DNA of 5,775 nt from Holophagaceae bacterium UBA706 (GTDB lineage: Bacteria > Acidobacteriota > Holophagae > Holophagales > Holophagaceae), in the NCBI GenBank assembly GCA_002298155.1, contig DBME01000298.1, positions 1 through 5,775 of the forward strand. Reading direction: 5' to 3'. Each line of letters begins with the position of its first letter. Position 1 is the stretch's first letter. The notes beneath the pieces were generated by a model. That model saw only the letters and a list, made by a program, of their open reading frames with translations. It did no database searches and was not told the DNA's origin. Made by a program: the position numbers and the translations under genes. Positions 1 through 5,775 of the stretch are shown here, piece by piece.

Positions 1-17
1 ATTACGTAGACAGGCTC

Positions 18-2177
18 CTAGAGATTCCGTTTCCAGAACTCCAGCATCGTCCGGTATAGATGCAGCGTGGCCGGCTTGTCCGAGATGCCGTGCTGGCGCA
101 TGGGATACACCATGCAGTCGAAGAGCTTCCCCGCCGCGATGAGCTCGTCGGCGAAGGCCTGGCTGTTCTGGGGATGCACGTTGTCGTCGTGCGTCCCGTG
201 CACCAGCAGGAGCCGCCCGTGGAGATCCTTGGCGCAGGCCACCAGGGACGTGGCGCGGTAGCCGTCGGGGTTGTCGGCGGGGAGCTTCATGGCCATCTCG
301 GTATAGACGGAATCGTAGTACCGCCAGTCGGTGACGGGCGCCACCGCGATGCCCGCGCGGAAATCCTGGAGGTGGGTCAGCGCGGCGAGGGTGTAGGTGC
401 CGCCGCCGCTCCAGCCCCACACGCCCAGGCGCTCGGGGTCGGCCCAGGGCTGCGCCTTGACCCACTTCACCGCGGCGGCCAGGTCCTGGATCTCCACCTC
501 GCCGTACATGCGGCCCTTGATGGGCGTCTCGAAACGCTGGCCGATGCCCGCGGAGGAGCGGTTGTCCACCGTGACCACCACGTAGCCTTCCGCCAGGAGT
601 AGCTGGTCCCATAGGAGCCCGTTGGACCACCGGTCCAGGGCCGAGGGGGAACCGGGGCCGCCGTAGACGTAGAAGATGACGGGATGCCGCTTGGCGGGAT
701 CGGGTTCGGCGGGCCCCAGCACCCACGCCGGCAGGGGCTGGCCGTCGGCGGCGGGGATGGTCTGGAGTCGGGGCGTGGAGATGCCCAGGTCCGTGCGGGC
801 CTCGGCCAGCATGCGGCTCAGGGTGCCGTCGGCCTTGCGCAGGGCCGCGGCCGGGGGCCGCGAGACGGAGGACCAGCGGTCCACGTAGAAGCGGAAGTCC
901 GGCGAGAAGTCCGCCGCGTGATGACCTTCCTCCGCGGAAAGGCGGACCATGCCCGTGCCGTCCAGCCGCACCTTCCACAGCTGGCGTTCCTGGACGCCCG
1001 AGGCCTGGCTGGTGAAGTAGACCCAGCCGCCCTTCTCGTCCACCCCGGCGAGGCCCGTGCGGCCCCCGGCGTACATGCCCCAGGGCGTGAGGGACCAGTC
1101 GCCGCGGGTGACGGCGTTCACCAGCTCCCCGGCCACGGTGTAGCGGTAGAGGTGGTTGTAGCCGCCCCGGTCGGAGGCCCAGAGGAAGTGCTTGCCGTCC
1201 TTGAGGAAGCAGGGCTCGTAGAAATGCACCCAGGCGTCGTCGTGCTCGCGCAGGATGCGCCGGGACGCGCCCGTGGCGGCGTCCACCAGGTTCAGGTCCA
1301 GGGTGTCCTGGGCGCGGTTCAGGGTCTGCACCGCCACCCGGTCCCCGGCGGGAAGCCAGGTGACGCGCACGAGGTATTCGTAGGACGCGGCCGGCAGGTC
1401 CATCCAGGCCACCGTGCCCGCCGCGGCCGCCACCAGCCCCAGGCGCACCGCGGGGTTGGGCTGCCCGGCCTGGGGGTAGCGCTGCTGCAGCAGGCGCGCC
1501 TGGTAGGGCTGGAAGTCCGTGAAGCCGTGCACCGGCACCTGGCTCTCGTCCGTGCGCAGGAAGGCCACGGTGCGGGAGTCCGGCGACCACCACAGGGCGG
1601 CCTCCCGGTGGTCGAAGATCTCCTCCCCGTACACCCACGAGAAGGTCCCGTTGAGAATGGTCGCAGCGCCGTCCTGGGTGATCCTCCGGTCCGTGCCCGA
1701 AGCCAGGTCCAGCACGTGGAGGTCATGGTCCTTCACGTAGGCGATGCGCAGACCGTCGGGGGCGAGGGCCAGGCACTCCGCCGCGGGCAGCGCGCGGAAG
1801 GTGGACGACGGGAAATCCAGCAGGAAGAACGCCTCGCCCACCTTCACCACGCCCCGGCGGCCCTGGTCGTCCAGCTCCTGGGGCCAGGGCACGCTCTCGG
1901 GTCCGTCCGGGCCCACCAGGGCCCGCAGGCTCGCCAGGGCCTTGGACGCGTCCAGGGCCGGCCGGCGCCCGCCGGTGGAGGGATCCAGGCGCTCCAGGCT
2001 GCGGTCCTTGGGTGCCCGGCGCAGGTCCTGCAGGAGGAGGCTGCCGTCCGGGAGCCAGGCGGTGCGCGGCATGGCCGTGAGGGCCTTGGCTTCGGGGCCC
2101 AGCACCCACTCCGGTGTGATGGGCTGGCCGGCCGAAAGGAGACAGACCTGGGCGAGCCCCAGCAGGAGGCGTTTCAT
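18..2177 (-). CDS. Secreted dipeptidyl peptidase IV-like serine peptidase (family S9)
   Basis: This 719-residue protein probably removes N-terminal dipeptides, preferably X-Pro, from peptides outside the cytoplasm. Residues 1-17 look like a Sec signal peptide (Lys-Arg, a hydrophobic stretch, then Ser-Ala-Gly before Gln18). Cys12 lacks a lipobox. Residues about 30-470 form the DPP IV beta-propeller, including the substrate-amine motif WVYGEEIF with Glu185-Glu186. The alpha/beta-hydrolase domain follows: oxyanion Tyr505 in YGGPGS, nucleophile Ser590 in GWSGGG, Asp664 in HGTHDDNVH and His696 in RQHGIS. The Asp-His spacing of 32 equals that of human DPP IV. YYDSVY (620-625) matches the proline S1 pocket. 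The length fits full bacterial DPP IV enzymes, and no catalytic residue is missing. It lies 10 bp downstream of the rRNA methyltransferase gene on the same strand, so the two are probably co-transcribed. The start is supported by the signal peptide and a good ribosome-binding site. The family is secure; substrate preference is inferred from the Glu-Glu motif. Confidence 0.94.
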   Translation of the reverse strand: MKRLLLGLAQVCLLSAGQPITPEWVLGPEAKALTAMPRTAWLPDGSLLLQDLRRAPKDRSLERLDPSTGGRRPALDASKALASLRALVGPDGPESVPWPQELDDQGRRGVVKVGEAFFLLDFPSSTFRALPAAECLALAPDGLRIAYVKDHDLHVLDLASGTDRRITQDGAATILNGTFSWVYGEEIFDHREAALWWSPDSRTVAFLRTDESQVPVHGFTDFQPYQARLLQQRYPQAGQPNPAVRLGLVAAAAGTVAWMDLPAASYEYLVRVTWLPAGDRVAVQTLNRAQDTLDLNLVDAATGASRRILREHDDAWVHFYEPCFLKDGKHFLWASDRGGYNHLYRYTVAGELVNAVTRGDWSLTPWGMYAGGRTGLAGVDEKGGWVYFTSQASGVQERQLWKVRLDGTGMVRLSAEEGHHAADFSPDFRFYVDRWSSVSRPPAAALRKADGTLSRMLAEARTDLGISTPRLQTIPAADGQPLPAWVLGPAEPDPAKRHPVIFYVYGGPGSPSALDRWSNGLLWDQLLLAEGYVVVTVDNRSSAGIGQRFETPIKGRMYGEVEIQDLAAAVKWVKAQPWADPERLGVWGWSGGGTYTLAALTHLQDFRAGIAVAPVTDWRYYDSVYTEMAMKLPADNPDGYRATSLVACAKDLHGRLLLVHGTHDDNVHPQNSQAFADELIAAGKLFDCMVYPMRQHGISDKPATLHLYRTMLEFWKRNL

Positions 2178-2183
2178 GGCGGA

Positions 2184-2189
2184 TCCTTC
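2184..2189 (-). promoter_or_regulatory. Ribosome-binding site of the DPP IV-like gene
   Basis: On the minus strand GAAGGA sits 6 bases before the ATG and overlaps the TGA stop of the upstream methyltransferase gene (2188-2190). The arrangement suits translational coupling or reinitiation within a two-gene transcript. No separate promoter fits in the 10-bp gap, although one inside the upstream gene cannot be excluded. Confidence 0.6.
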
Positions 2190-3366
2190 AGAAGACGCGA
2201 AGCCAGAGGCCCTTGAGGTAGAAGCCCTCGGGGTGGTTCAGGGCGTAGGGATGGTCCATGGGCTGCCCGAGGTGGGCCAGCACCTGCGCCTCGCGCCCCG
2301 CCTCCAGCAGGGCCGTCCAGGCCGCCTCCTGGAACCGGGGACGGTCCAGGTGCTGGGAGCAGGAGAAGCAGCCCAGGATGCCGCCCCGGGCCGTGGCGCG
2401 GGCCCCCAGGCGGAAGACGTCCTTGTAGGCCTTGAAGGCCTTGTCCACGTCCTTGCGCTGCTTGGCGAAGGCGGGGGGATCCACCACCACGCGCTCGAAG
2501 CTCTCCGGCTCAAGGCTGCGCATGAGTTCGAAGGCGTCGCCCTCCATGCGCTCGTGGCGCTGGGGGTCCAGCCCGTTCAGGGCCCAGTCGCGATCCGCCT
2601 GGTCCAGGGCCGCGCCGGAGATGTCCAGGGTGGCGACGCTTTCCGCCCCGCCCAGGCCCGCGTGGATGGAGAAGCCGCCGGTGTAGCCGAAGGCGTTGAG
2701 CACCCGGCAGCCGCCGGAGACGCGGCCCAGGAAGGTGCGGTGCTCGCGCTGGTCCAGGAAGAAGCCGGTCTTCTGGCCCTTGAGGAGGTCCACGGTGAGC
2801 AGCGCCTTCCCTTCCCGCACGGTCACGGGCCCCGCCAGGGAGCCCTTCAGCAGGCGGTTCACGGGGGCCAGGCCCTCCTCCTTGCGCCCGCCCTGGCTGC
2901 GTTCCACGAAGACCGTGATGCCCGCGGCCTTGCCCAGTTCCAGCAGCACCGGCCACCACAGGTCGCGCAGGGCCTCCAGCCCGGCGGTGCCCACCTGGAT
3001 CACCAGGGCGTGGGCATAGCGGTCCACCACGAGCCCAGGCAGACCGTCCCCTTCACCGAAGACCCAGCGGCAGCCCGCCTCCGGGCCGTCCAGGCCCAAC
3101 AGCCGGCGGCCCTCCACGGCCCGGGTGAGGCGCTCCCGGAAGAAGGCCTCGTCCAGGGGCCGGTCCTCGAACCGGAAGATCCGCACCGCCAAGGGATTGG
3201 TGGGCGAGGCCGTGCCCACGGCCAGGACGTTGCCGCTGGAATCCGCAAGACGCACGAGGTTGCCGGCGGGAGGTTCGGCCAGGGCGCCCGAGTACACCCA
3301 GGGGTGCAGCTTGGACAGCAGGGTTTCCTTGCCGGGCTTGAGACGGAGGAGGGCGTAGTGTTCCAT
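2188..3366 (-). CDS. rlmI: 23S rRNA (cytosine-C5)-methyltransferase, RlmI type
   Basis: This 392-residue cytoplasmic enzyme is predicted to use SAM to make 5-methylcytosine in 23S rRNA (position 1962 in E. coli numbering). Residues about 1-70 are the N-terminal PUA RNA-binding domain, with HPWVYSGAL (21-29). A central linker domain follows, then a Rossmann methyltransferase from about 190. Visible motifs are LLKGQKTGFFLDQREHR (194-210), SAM-binding VLNAFGYTGGFS (222-233), an acidic strand-2 end near Asp248, VVDPPAF (294-300) and CFSCS (333-337), whose Cys336 is the likely catalytic nucleophile. The C-terminal DHPYALNHPEGFYLKG (371-386) is also typical of RlmI. Length is close to E. coli RlmI (396). 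The ATG at 3366 is the first possible start, because a TAA occurs in frame at 3378-3376. It has only a weak Shine-Dalgarno sequence. The gene is divergent from the radical SAM operon and leads a probable two-gene unit with the peptidase. RlmI is the best fit; other COG1092 methyltransferases are the alternative. Confidence 0.94.
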   Translation of the reverse strand: MEHYALLRLKPGKETLLSKLHPWVYSGALAEPPAGNLVRLADSSGNVLAVGTASPTNPLAVRIFRFEDRPLDEAFFRERLTRAVEGRRLLGLDGPEAGCRWVFGEGDGLPGLVVDRYAHALVIQVGTAGLEALRDLWWPVLLELGKAAGITVFVERSQGGRKEEGLAPVNRLLKGSLAGPVTVREGKALLTVDLLKGQKTGFFLDQREHRTFLGRVSGGCRVLNAFGYTGGFSIHAGLGGAESVATLDISGAALDQADRDWALNGLDPQRHERMEGDAFELMRSLEPESFERVVVDPPAFAKQRKDVDKAFKAYKDVFRLGARATARGGILGCFSCSQHLDRPRFQEAAWTALLEAGREAQVLAHLGQPMDHPYALNHPEGFYLKGLWLRVF

Positions 3367-3393
3367 GGAACCAGCTTAACCAGGGCCGCGTGG

Positions 3394-3400
3394 TATGGTA
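3394..3400. promoter_or_regulatory. Candidate bidirectional -10 element between divergent operons
   Basis: In the 38-bp gap, the plus strand has TGG-TATGGT (3391-3399), an extended -10 matching TATAAT at 4 of 6 positions. The minus strand has TACCAT over 3400-3395, also 4 of 6. The two overlap by five bases, as in the symmetric bacterial promoters reported to fire in both directions. Rightward, the hexamer ends five bases before the radical SAM ATG, so transcription would begin at or next to the start codon, giving a leaderless mRNA. Leftward, initiation near 3388 would give a leader of about 22 bases. No good -35 box is visible at 16-18 bp spacing on either strand. This is a candidate only; promoters inside the coding regions are possible. 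Confidence 0.35.
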
Positions 3401-3404
3401 GGCC

Positions 3405-4775
3405 ATGCCCCCAGTCCAGAACCCCTACGATGTCCTCGAGGCGACCGTAAGCCTTTGCCCTGACTGCATGAAGCCGGTCCAGGCCAAGATCGTGGAGCAG
3501 GCGGGGCGGATCCTGCTGCGCAAGCATTGCCCGGTCCACGGACTCCAGACCGAGCTCCTGGAGGAGGACGCCGGGTGGTTCCGCCGGCGCAACGAATTCA
3601 GCCGCCCGGGCTCGGCCGTGGCCACCCAGACGCCCCTGGACCAGGGCTGCCCCTTCGACTGCGGCCTTTGCCCCGCCCACGAGCAGCATTCCTGCATCGC
3701 CCTGGTGGAGGTCACCACGGCCTGCGACCGCGCCTGCCCCGCCTGCTATGCGGAATCCGGCGAAGGGACCCACCTGCCCCTGGACCGCATCAAGGCCATG
3801 ATCGACTTCCACATGGAATCCGAGGACGGCCAGGCCGAGATCCTGCAGCTTTCCGGCGGCGAGCCCACCCTGCACCCCGACATCCTGGACATCATCCGAC
3901 ACGCCCGGGACCGGGGCCTGCCCTACGTGATGCTCAACACCAACGGCCTGCGCATCGCCCGGGACGAGGCCTTCGCCCGGGAACTGGCCACCTTCGTGGG
4001 CGGCTTCGAGGTCTACCTGCAGTTCGACGGCCTGGACGAGGCCAGCGCGGAGCCCCTGCGCGGCGGCGGCACCGGCACCTTCAAGCGCCAGGCCATCGAG
4101 GTCCTGGCGCGCCTGGGCATCCCCACGACCCTCGTCATGACGGTCCAGGCCGGCGTGAACGACCAGGCCCTGGGCGACGTCATCGCCTTCGCCATGGCCC
4201 ACCGCAACATCCGCGGCGTGAACTTCCAGCCCCTGGCCTTTTTCGGAAGGATCCCCGACGGGGCCGAAACCGCCGGCCGCGTCACCCTCACGGGCGTGCT
4301 CAAGCGCATCGAGGCCCAGACCCGGGGGCAGATCCTCCTGTCGGACTTCGTGCCCCTGCCCTGCGACGTGGACCGGGTGGCCGTGAACTACCTCTACCGC
4401 CAGGGCGAGGCCTGGACCCCCGTGACCCGGGGCGTGGACTTCCGGGGCTACCTGCCCTACATCCGCAACACCTTCCACTTCCGCGCCGAGGAGTTCATCC
4501 AGGCCGCCGCCCCCGCCCATGGCTGCTGCAGCCTCGCCGACCTGGCCCGCTTCCTCACGCCCCAGTTCCTCCTGAAGGACCGCTCCGGCCGGGTGGAGTA
4601 CGTGAACGACAACCTGTTCCGCCTGAGCGTCGTGTCCTTCCTGGACGCCTGGAACTTCGACCTGAAGGCCATGCAGAAGGAGTGCGTGCACATCATCACG
4701 CCCGACCTGCGCAAGATCCCCTTCTCCTCCTACAACATGCTTCACAGGAACGGCCATGCCCCTGCGCGTCCCTAG
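3405..4775 (+). CDS. Radical SAM protein of the MJ0619/tetraether synthase (Tes, COG1964) family
   Basis: This 456-residue Fe-S enzyme has the radical SAM motif C107-x3-C111-x2-C114, GGEP (151-154) on the SAM-binding strand, and YLQFDGLDE (204-212) as seen in COG1964. An N-terminal metal site is formed by C18, C21, C42 and probably H45 (CPVHG). A second cysteine cluster, C82-x3-C86-x2-C89 with C97, precedes the radical SAM motif. C320, C374, C375 and C427 could bind a third cluster. This layout parallels archaeal MJ0619/Tes, reported to hold three [4Fe-4S] clusters and a rubredoxin-like iron and to couple saturated lipid tails. VHIITP and IPFSSYNMLHR (428-447) are family-like C-terminal motifs. 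There is no cobalamin-binding domain. The start is fixed by an in-frame TAG at 3399-3401; no Shine-Dalgarno lies at normal distance. It overlaps the next gene by 20 bp. Family membership is well supported; a role in joining fatty or ether lipid tails is inference. The older label for MJ0619, dihydropterin methylase, is an alternative. Confidence 0.85.
   Translation: MPPVQNPYDVLEATVSLCPDCMKPVQAKIVEQAGRILLRKHCPVHGLQTELLEEDAGWFRRRNEFSRPGSAVATQTPLDQGCPFDCGLCPAHEQHSCIALVEVTTACDRACPACYAESGEGTHLPLDRIKAMIDFHMESEDGQAEILQLSGGEPTLHPDILDIIRHARDRGLPYVMLNTNGLRIARDEAFARELATFVGGFEVYLQFDGLDEASAEPLRGGGTGTFKRQAIEVLARLGIPTTLVMTVQAGVNDQALGDVIAFAMAHRNIRGVNFQPLAFFGRIPDGAETAGRVTLTGVLKRIEAQTRGQILLSDFVPLPCDVDRVAVNYLYRQGEAWTPVTRGVDFRGYLPYIRNTFHFRAEEFIQAAAPAHGCCSLADLARFLTPQFLLKDRSGRVEYVNDNLFRLSVVSFLDAWNFDLKAMQKECVHIITPDLRKIPFSSYNMLHRNGHAPARP
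4745..4749 (+). promoter_or_regulatory. Ribosome-binding site of the membrane methyltransferase gene
   Basis: AGGAA lies 6 bases before the ATG at 4756, inside the last codons of the radical SAM gene. It decides the start of the downstream gene and implies that the 20-bp overlap is genuine and translationally coupled. Confidence 0.6.
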
Positions 4776-5343
4776 CCTCGCCACCCTCGGCCCCTACGCG
4801 GTGGCCCTGGCCACCGTCGTGGCGCTGGGGGCGGTGGCCCTGAACTTCGCCCTGGCCAAGGGCCGGGACGCCGTGCAGAGCGAGAAGCGCAGCCCCGTGG
4901 CCACCGGCACGATGCTGGGGTTCTTCGGGGCGCTCTACCTGGTGCTGCGCCTGGGGCTCACGGCCCGGGCGGTGCCGGCCCCCGTGATCGCCTTCGGCCT
5001 GGGGCTCCTGGCCGCGGGCACCGGGCTCAACCTCGCGGGGCGCCTGGCCCTGGCCGGCAACTGGGGCGACCACGTGGTCGTCTACACCGACCATAGCCTC
5101 GTGGTGCGCGGCCCCTACCGCGTGGTGCGCCACCCCCTCTACGCCTCCCTCATCTGGATGGCGTCGGGGGCTTCGCTGATCTTCGGCAATCCCCTGGCCC
5201 TGGGCATGGTGCTGGGGGTCTTCGTGCCCGCCATGGTCTACCGCGCCCGCCAGGAGGAGGCCGTCCTCACCCAACGCTTCCCGGACTACGCCGCCTACCG
5301 GCGCAGGACGGGCATGTTCCTACCGATGCCATGGCCGAGATAG
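4756..5343 (+). CDS. Integral-membrane methyltransferase, ICMT/PEMT-like family
   Basis: This 195-residue inner-membrane protein is a predicted SAM-dependent methyltransferase of the isoprenylcysteine carboxyl methyltransferase / phospholipid methyltransferase superfamily. Hydrophobic segments lie at about 11-34, 52-70, 74-100 and 130-162, the last long enough to be a helical hairpin. The signature GPYRVVRHPLYAS (119-131), with Arg125, His126, Pro127 and Tyr129, is the superfamily SAM-binding motif. It is followed by RARQEEAVLTQRFPDYAAY (163-181), with the conserved Glu167-Glu168 and the FPDYxxY element that closes the cofactor site. No key residue appears to be missing. Bacterial members act on varied substrates (lipids, small thiols, unknown acids), so sequence alone does not name one. 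It overlaps the radical SAM gene upstream by 20 bp and the next gene by 13 bp, so the three products are probably made together. A membrane-embedded substrate such as a lipid head group or tail is a reasonable inference. A NnrU/MddA-like S-methyltransferase is the alternative. Confidence 0.82.
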   Translation: MPLRVPSLATLGPYAVALATVVALGAVALNFALAKGRDAVQSEKRSPVATGTMLGFFGALYLVLRLGLTARAVPAPVIAFGLGLLAAGTGLNLAGRLALAGNWGDHVVVYTDHSLVVRGPYRVVRHPLYASLIWMASGASLIFGNPLALGMVLGVFVPAMVYRARQEEAVLTQRFPDYAAYRRRTGMFLPMPWPR

Positions 5344-5774
5344 TCCAGGTTCCCCGTTCCGCCTTCGCCTTCTGCCGCTGGTCGCTCACCGCGCTCCTGT
5401 GGACCGCCTTCCTCCTCCGCCTCACCTGGCCCGTGGCCGTGGTGCTGGTCGTCCTGGCCCTGTCGGCCCTCCTCAAGGTGCACCGGTCGCCCATGATCAA
5501 GCTGTGGTCCTGGACGGCCCTGAGGATCCGCCCCGCCCGGCACTTCGAGTTCATGGACGTGGGCGCCATGCGCTTCGCCCACGGCGCCGGGGCCCTCCTG
5601 GCCGCGGGCGTCCTGACCGCGCTGTACGCCTCCCCCCGGGGCGGGCGCGGGGCCCTCCTGTTCTTCTGCTGCCTGAAGACGATATCGGCCTTCGGGTTCT
5701 GCCCGGCCTCCAAGCTCTTCGCGTGCCTGCGCAAGGGCGGCTGCTGCGCTCTCACGGGGGTGAACCGGTGCTAG
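5331..5774 (+). CDS. Small Cys-rich membrane protein, DUF4395-like
   Basis: This 147-residue protein has hydrophobic segments at about 18-48 (one or a tight pair), 84-100 and 107-123. The loop between the first and later segments holds MDVGAMRFAHGAGALL (75-90), which resembles the corresponding region of DUF4395 proteins. The C-terminus is rich in cysteine: C113 and C114 in the last helix, then C124 in GFCPASKLF, C132, C138-C139 and terminal C147. DUF4395 members usually end in an FC-x2-C-type motif; here the second position is Ser127, so the match is partial and from memory. Function is unknown. The cysteines could form disulfides, ligate metal or pass electrons, possibly to the Fe-S enzyme two genes upstream, but nothing in the sequence proves this. 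The start overlaps the methyltransferase stop by 13 bp and has no good Shine-Dalgarno sequence, so translation probably depends on coupling. The gene is complete and ends one base before the window edge. Confidence 0.7.
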   Translation: MAEIVQVPRSAFAFCRWSLTALLWTAFLLRLTWPVAVVLVVLALSALLKVHRSPMIKLWSWTALRIRPARHFEFMDVGAMRFAHGAGALLAAGVLTALYASPRGGRGALLFFCCLKTISAFGFCPASKLFACLRKGGCCALTGVNRC

Positions 5775-5775
5775 C

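Noticed and set aside
1..17. Terminator downstream of the peptidase gene
   Set aside because: Only 17 bases are available after the stop codon, and they contain no visible stem-loop or T-run on the minus strand.
2142..2177. Lipoprotein signal for the peptidase because of Cys12
   Set aside because: The residues before Cys12 (Ala-Gln-Val) do not fit a lipobox, and the Cys sits inside the hydrophobic core. An ordinary signal peptidase I site after Gly17 fits better.
684..2216. Long plus-strand open frame (510 codons) opposite the DPP IV-like gene
   Set aside because: It is antisense to a gene with an intact active site. Its composition is dominated by Gly, His, Val, Arg and Gln, with no domain pattern, as expected for antisense frames in very G+C-rich DNA.
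1744..3450. Long plus-strand open frame (568 codons) crossing the DPP IV and rlmI genes and the divergent gap
   Set aside because: It spans two unrelated well-supported genes and the promoter gap, has low-complexity composition and no recognisable motif.
3000..4784. Long minus-strand open frame (594 codons) opposite the radical SAM gene
   Set aside because: It is antisense to a gene with clear catalytic motifs. Its end reads rlmI in the wrong frame, and its Gly/Val/His/Gln-rich sequence has no domain.
3527..4843. Plus-strand open frame (438 codons) within the radical SAM gene in another frame
   Set aside because: It is extremely rich in Pro, Arg and Gly, typical of an out-of-frame reading of G+C-rich coding DNA.
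5001..5608. Similar short stretches (CTCCTGGCCGCGGG) in the methyltransferase and DUF4395-like genes
   Set aside because: Both encode Leu-Leu-Ala-Ala-Gly within membrane helices. Biased codon use explains the match, and there is no sign of a repeat element.

Overview
The window is gene-dense, very G+C-rich bacterial chromosome with a strong preference for G or C in third codon positions, which also produces long open antisense frames. There are no mobile elements, RNA genes or CRISPR repeats, and the only non-coding stretches are 10 to 40 bases long. The gene content does not fix the taxon. High G+C, a secreted DPP IV-like peptidase, RlmI, and a bacterial member of the archaeal tetraether-synthase radical SAM family would fit Acidobacteriota (for example the Holophagaceae), where membrane-spanning iso-diabolic-type lipids are known in parts of the phylum. 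Myxococcota or another high-G+C lineage is also possible. This assignment is a guess.

Layout: two divergent transcription units share a 38-bp gap (3367-3404). Leftward are an rlmI-type 23S rRNA cytosine methyltransferase (3366-2188) and, 10 bp after it, a secreted dipeptidyl peptidase IV-like serine peptidase (2177-18). Rightward are three overlapping genes: a radical SAM protein of the MJ0619/Tes (COG1964) family (3405-4775), an integral-membrane ICMT/PEMT-type methyltransferase (4756-5343) and a small Cys-rich membrane protein resembling DUF4395 (5331-5774). The window ends one base after the last stop codon, so the rightward operon may continue.

The leftward pair looks like ordinary housekeeping and peptide-scavenging functions placed together. 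The rightward trio is the interesting part. It combines a multi-cluster radical SAM enzyme, whose characterised archaeal relative joins unactivated lipid tails, with two membrane proteins, one of them a predicted methyltransferase. The inferred role is membrane lipid tail modification, perhaps formation of membrane-spanning lipids. The family assignment rests on visible motifs; the lipid role is inference. In the gap, both start codons are pinned by in-frame stops just upstream, and a near-symmetric TA-rich element could act as a bidirectional -10, with the rightward transcript possibly leaderless.
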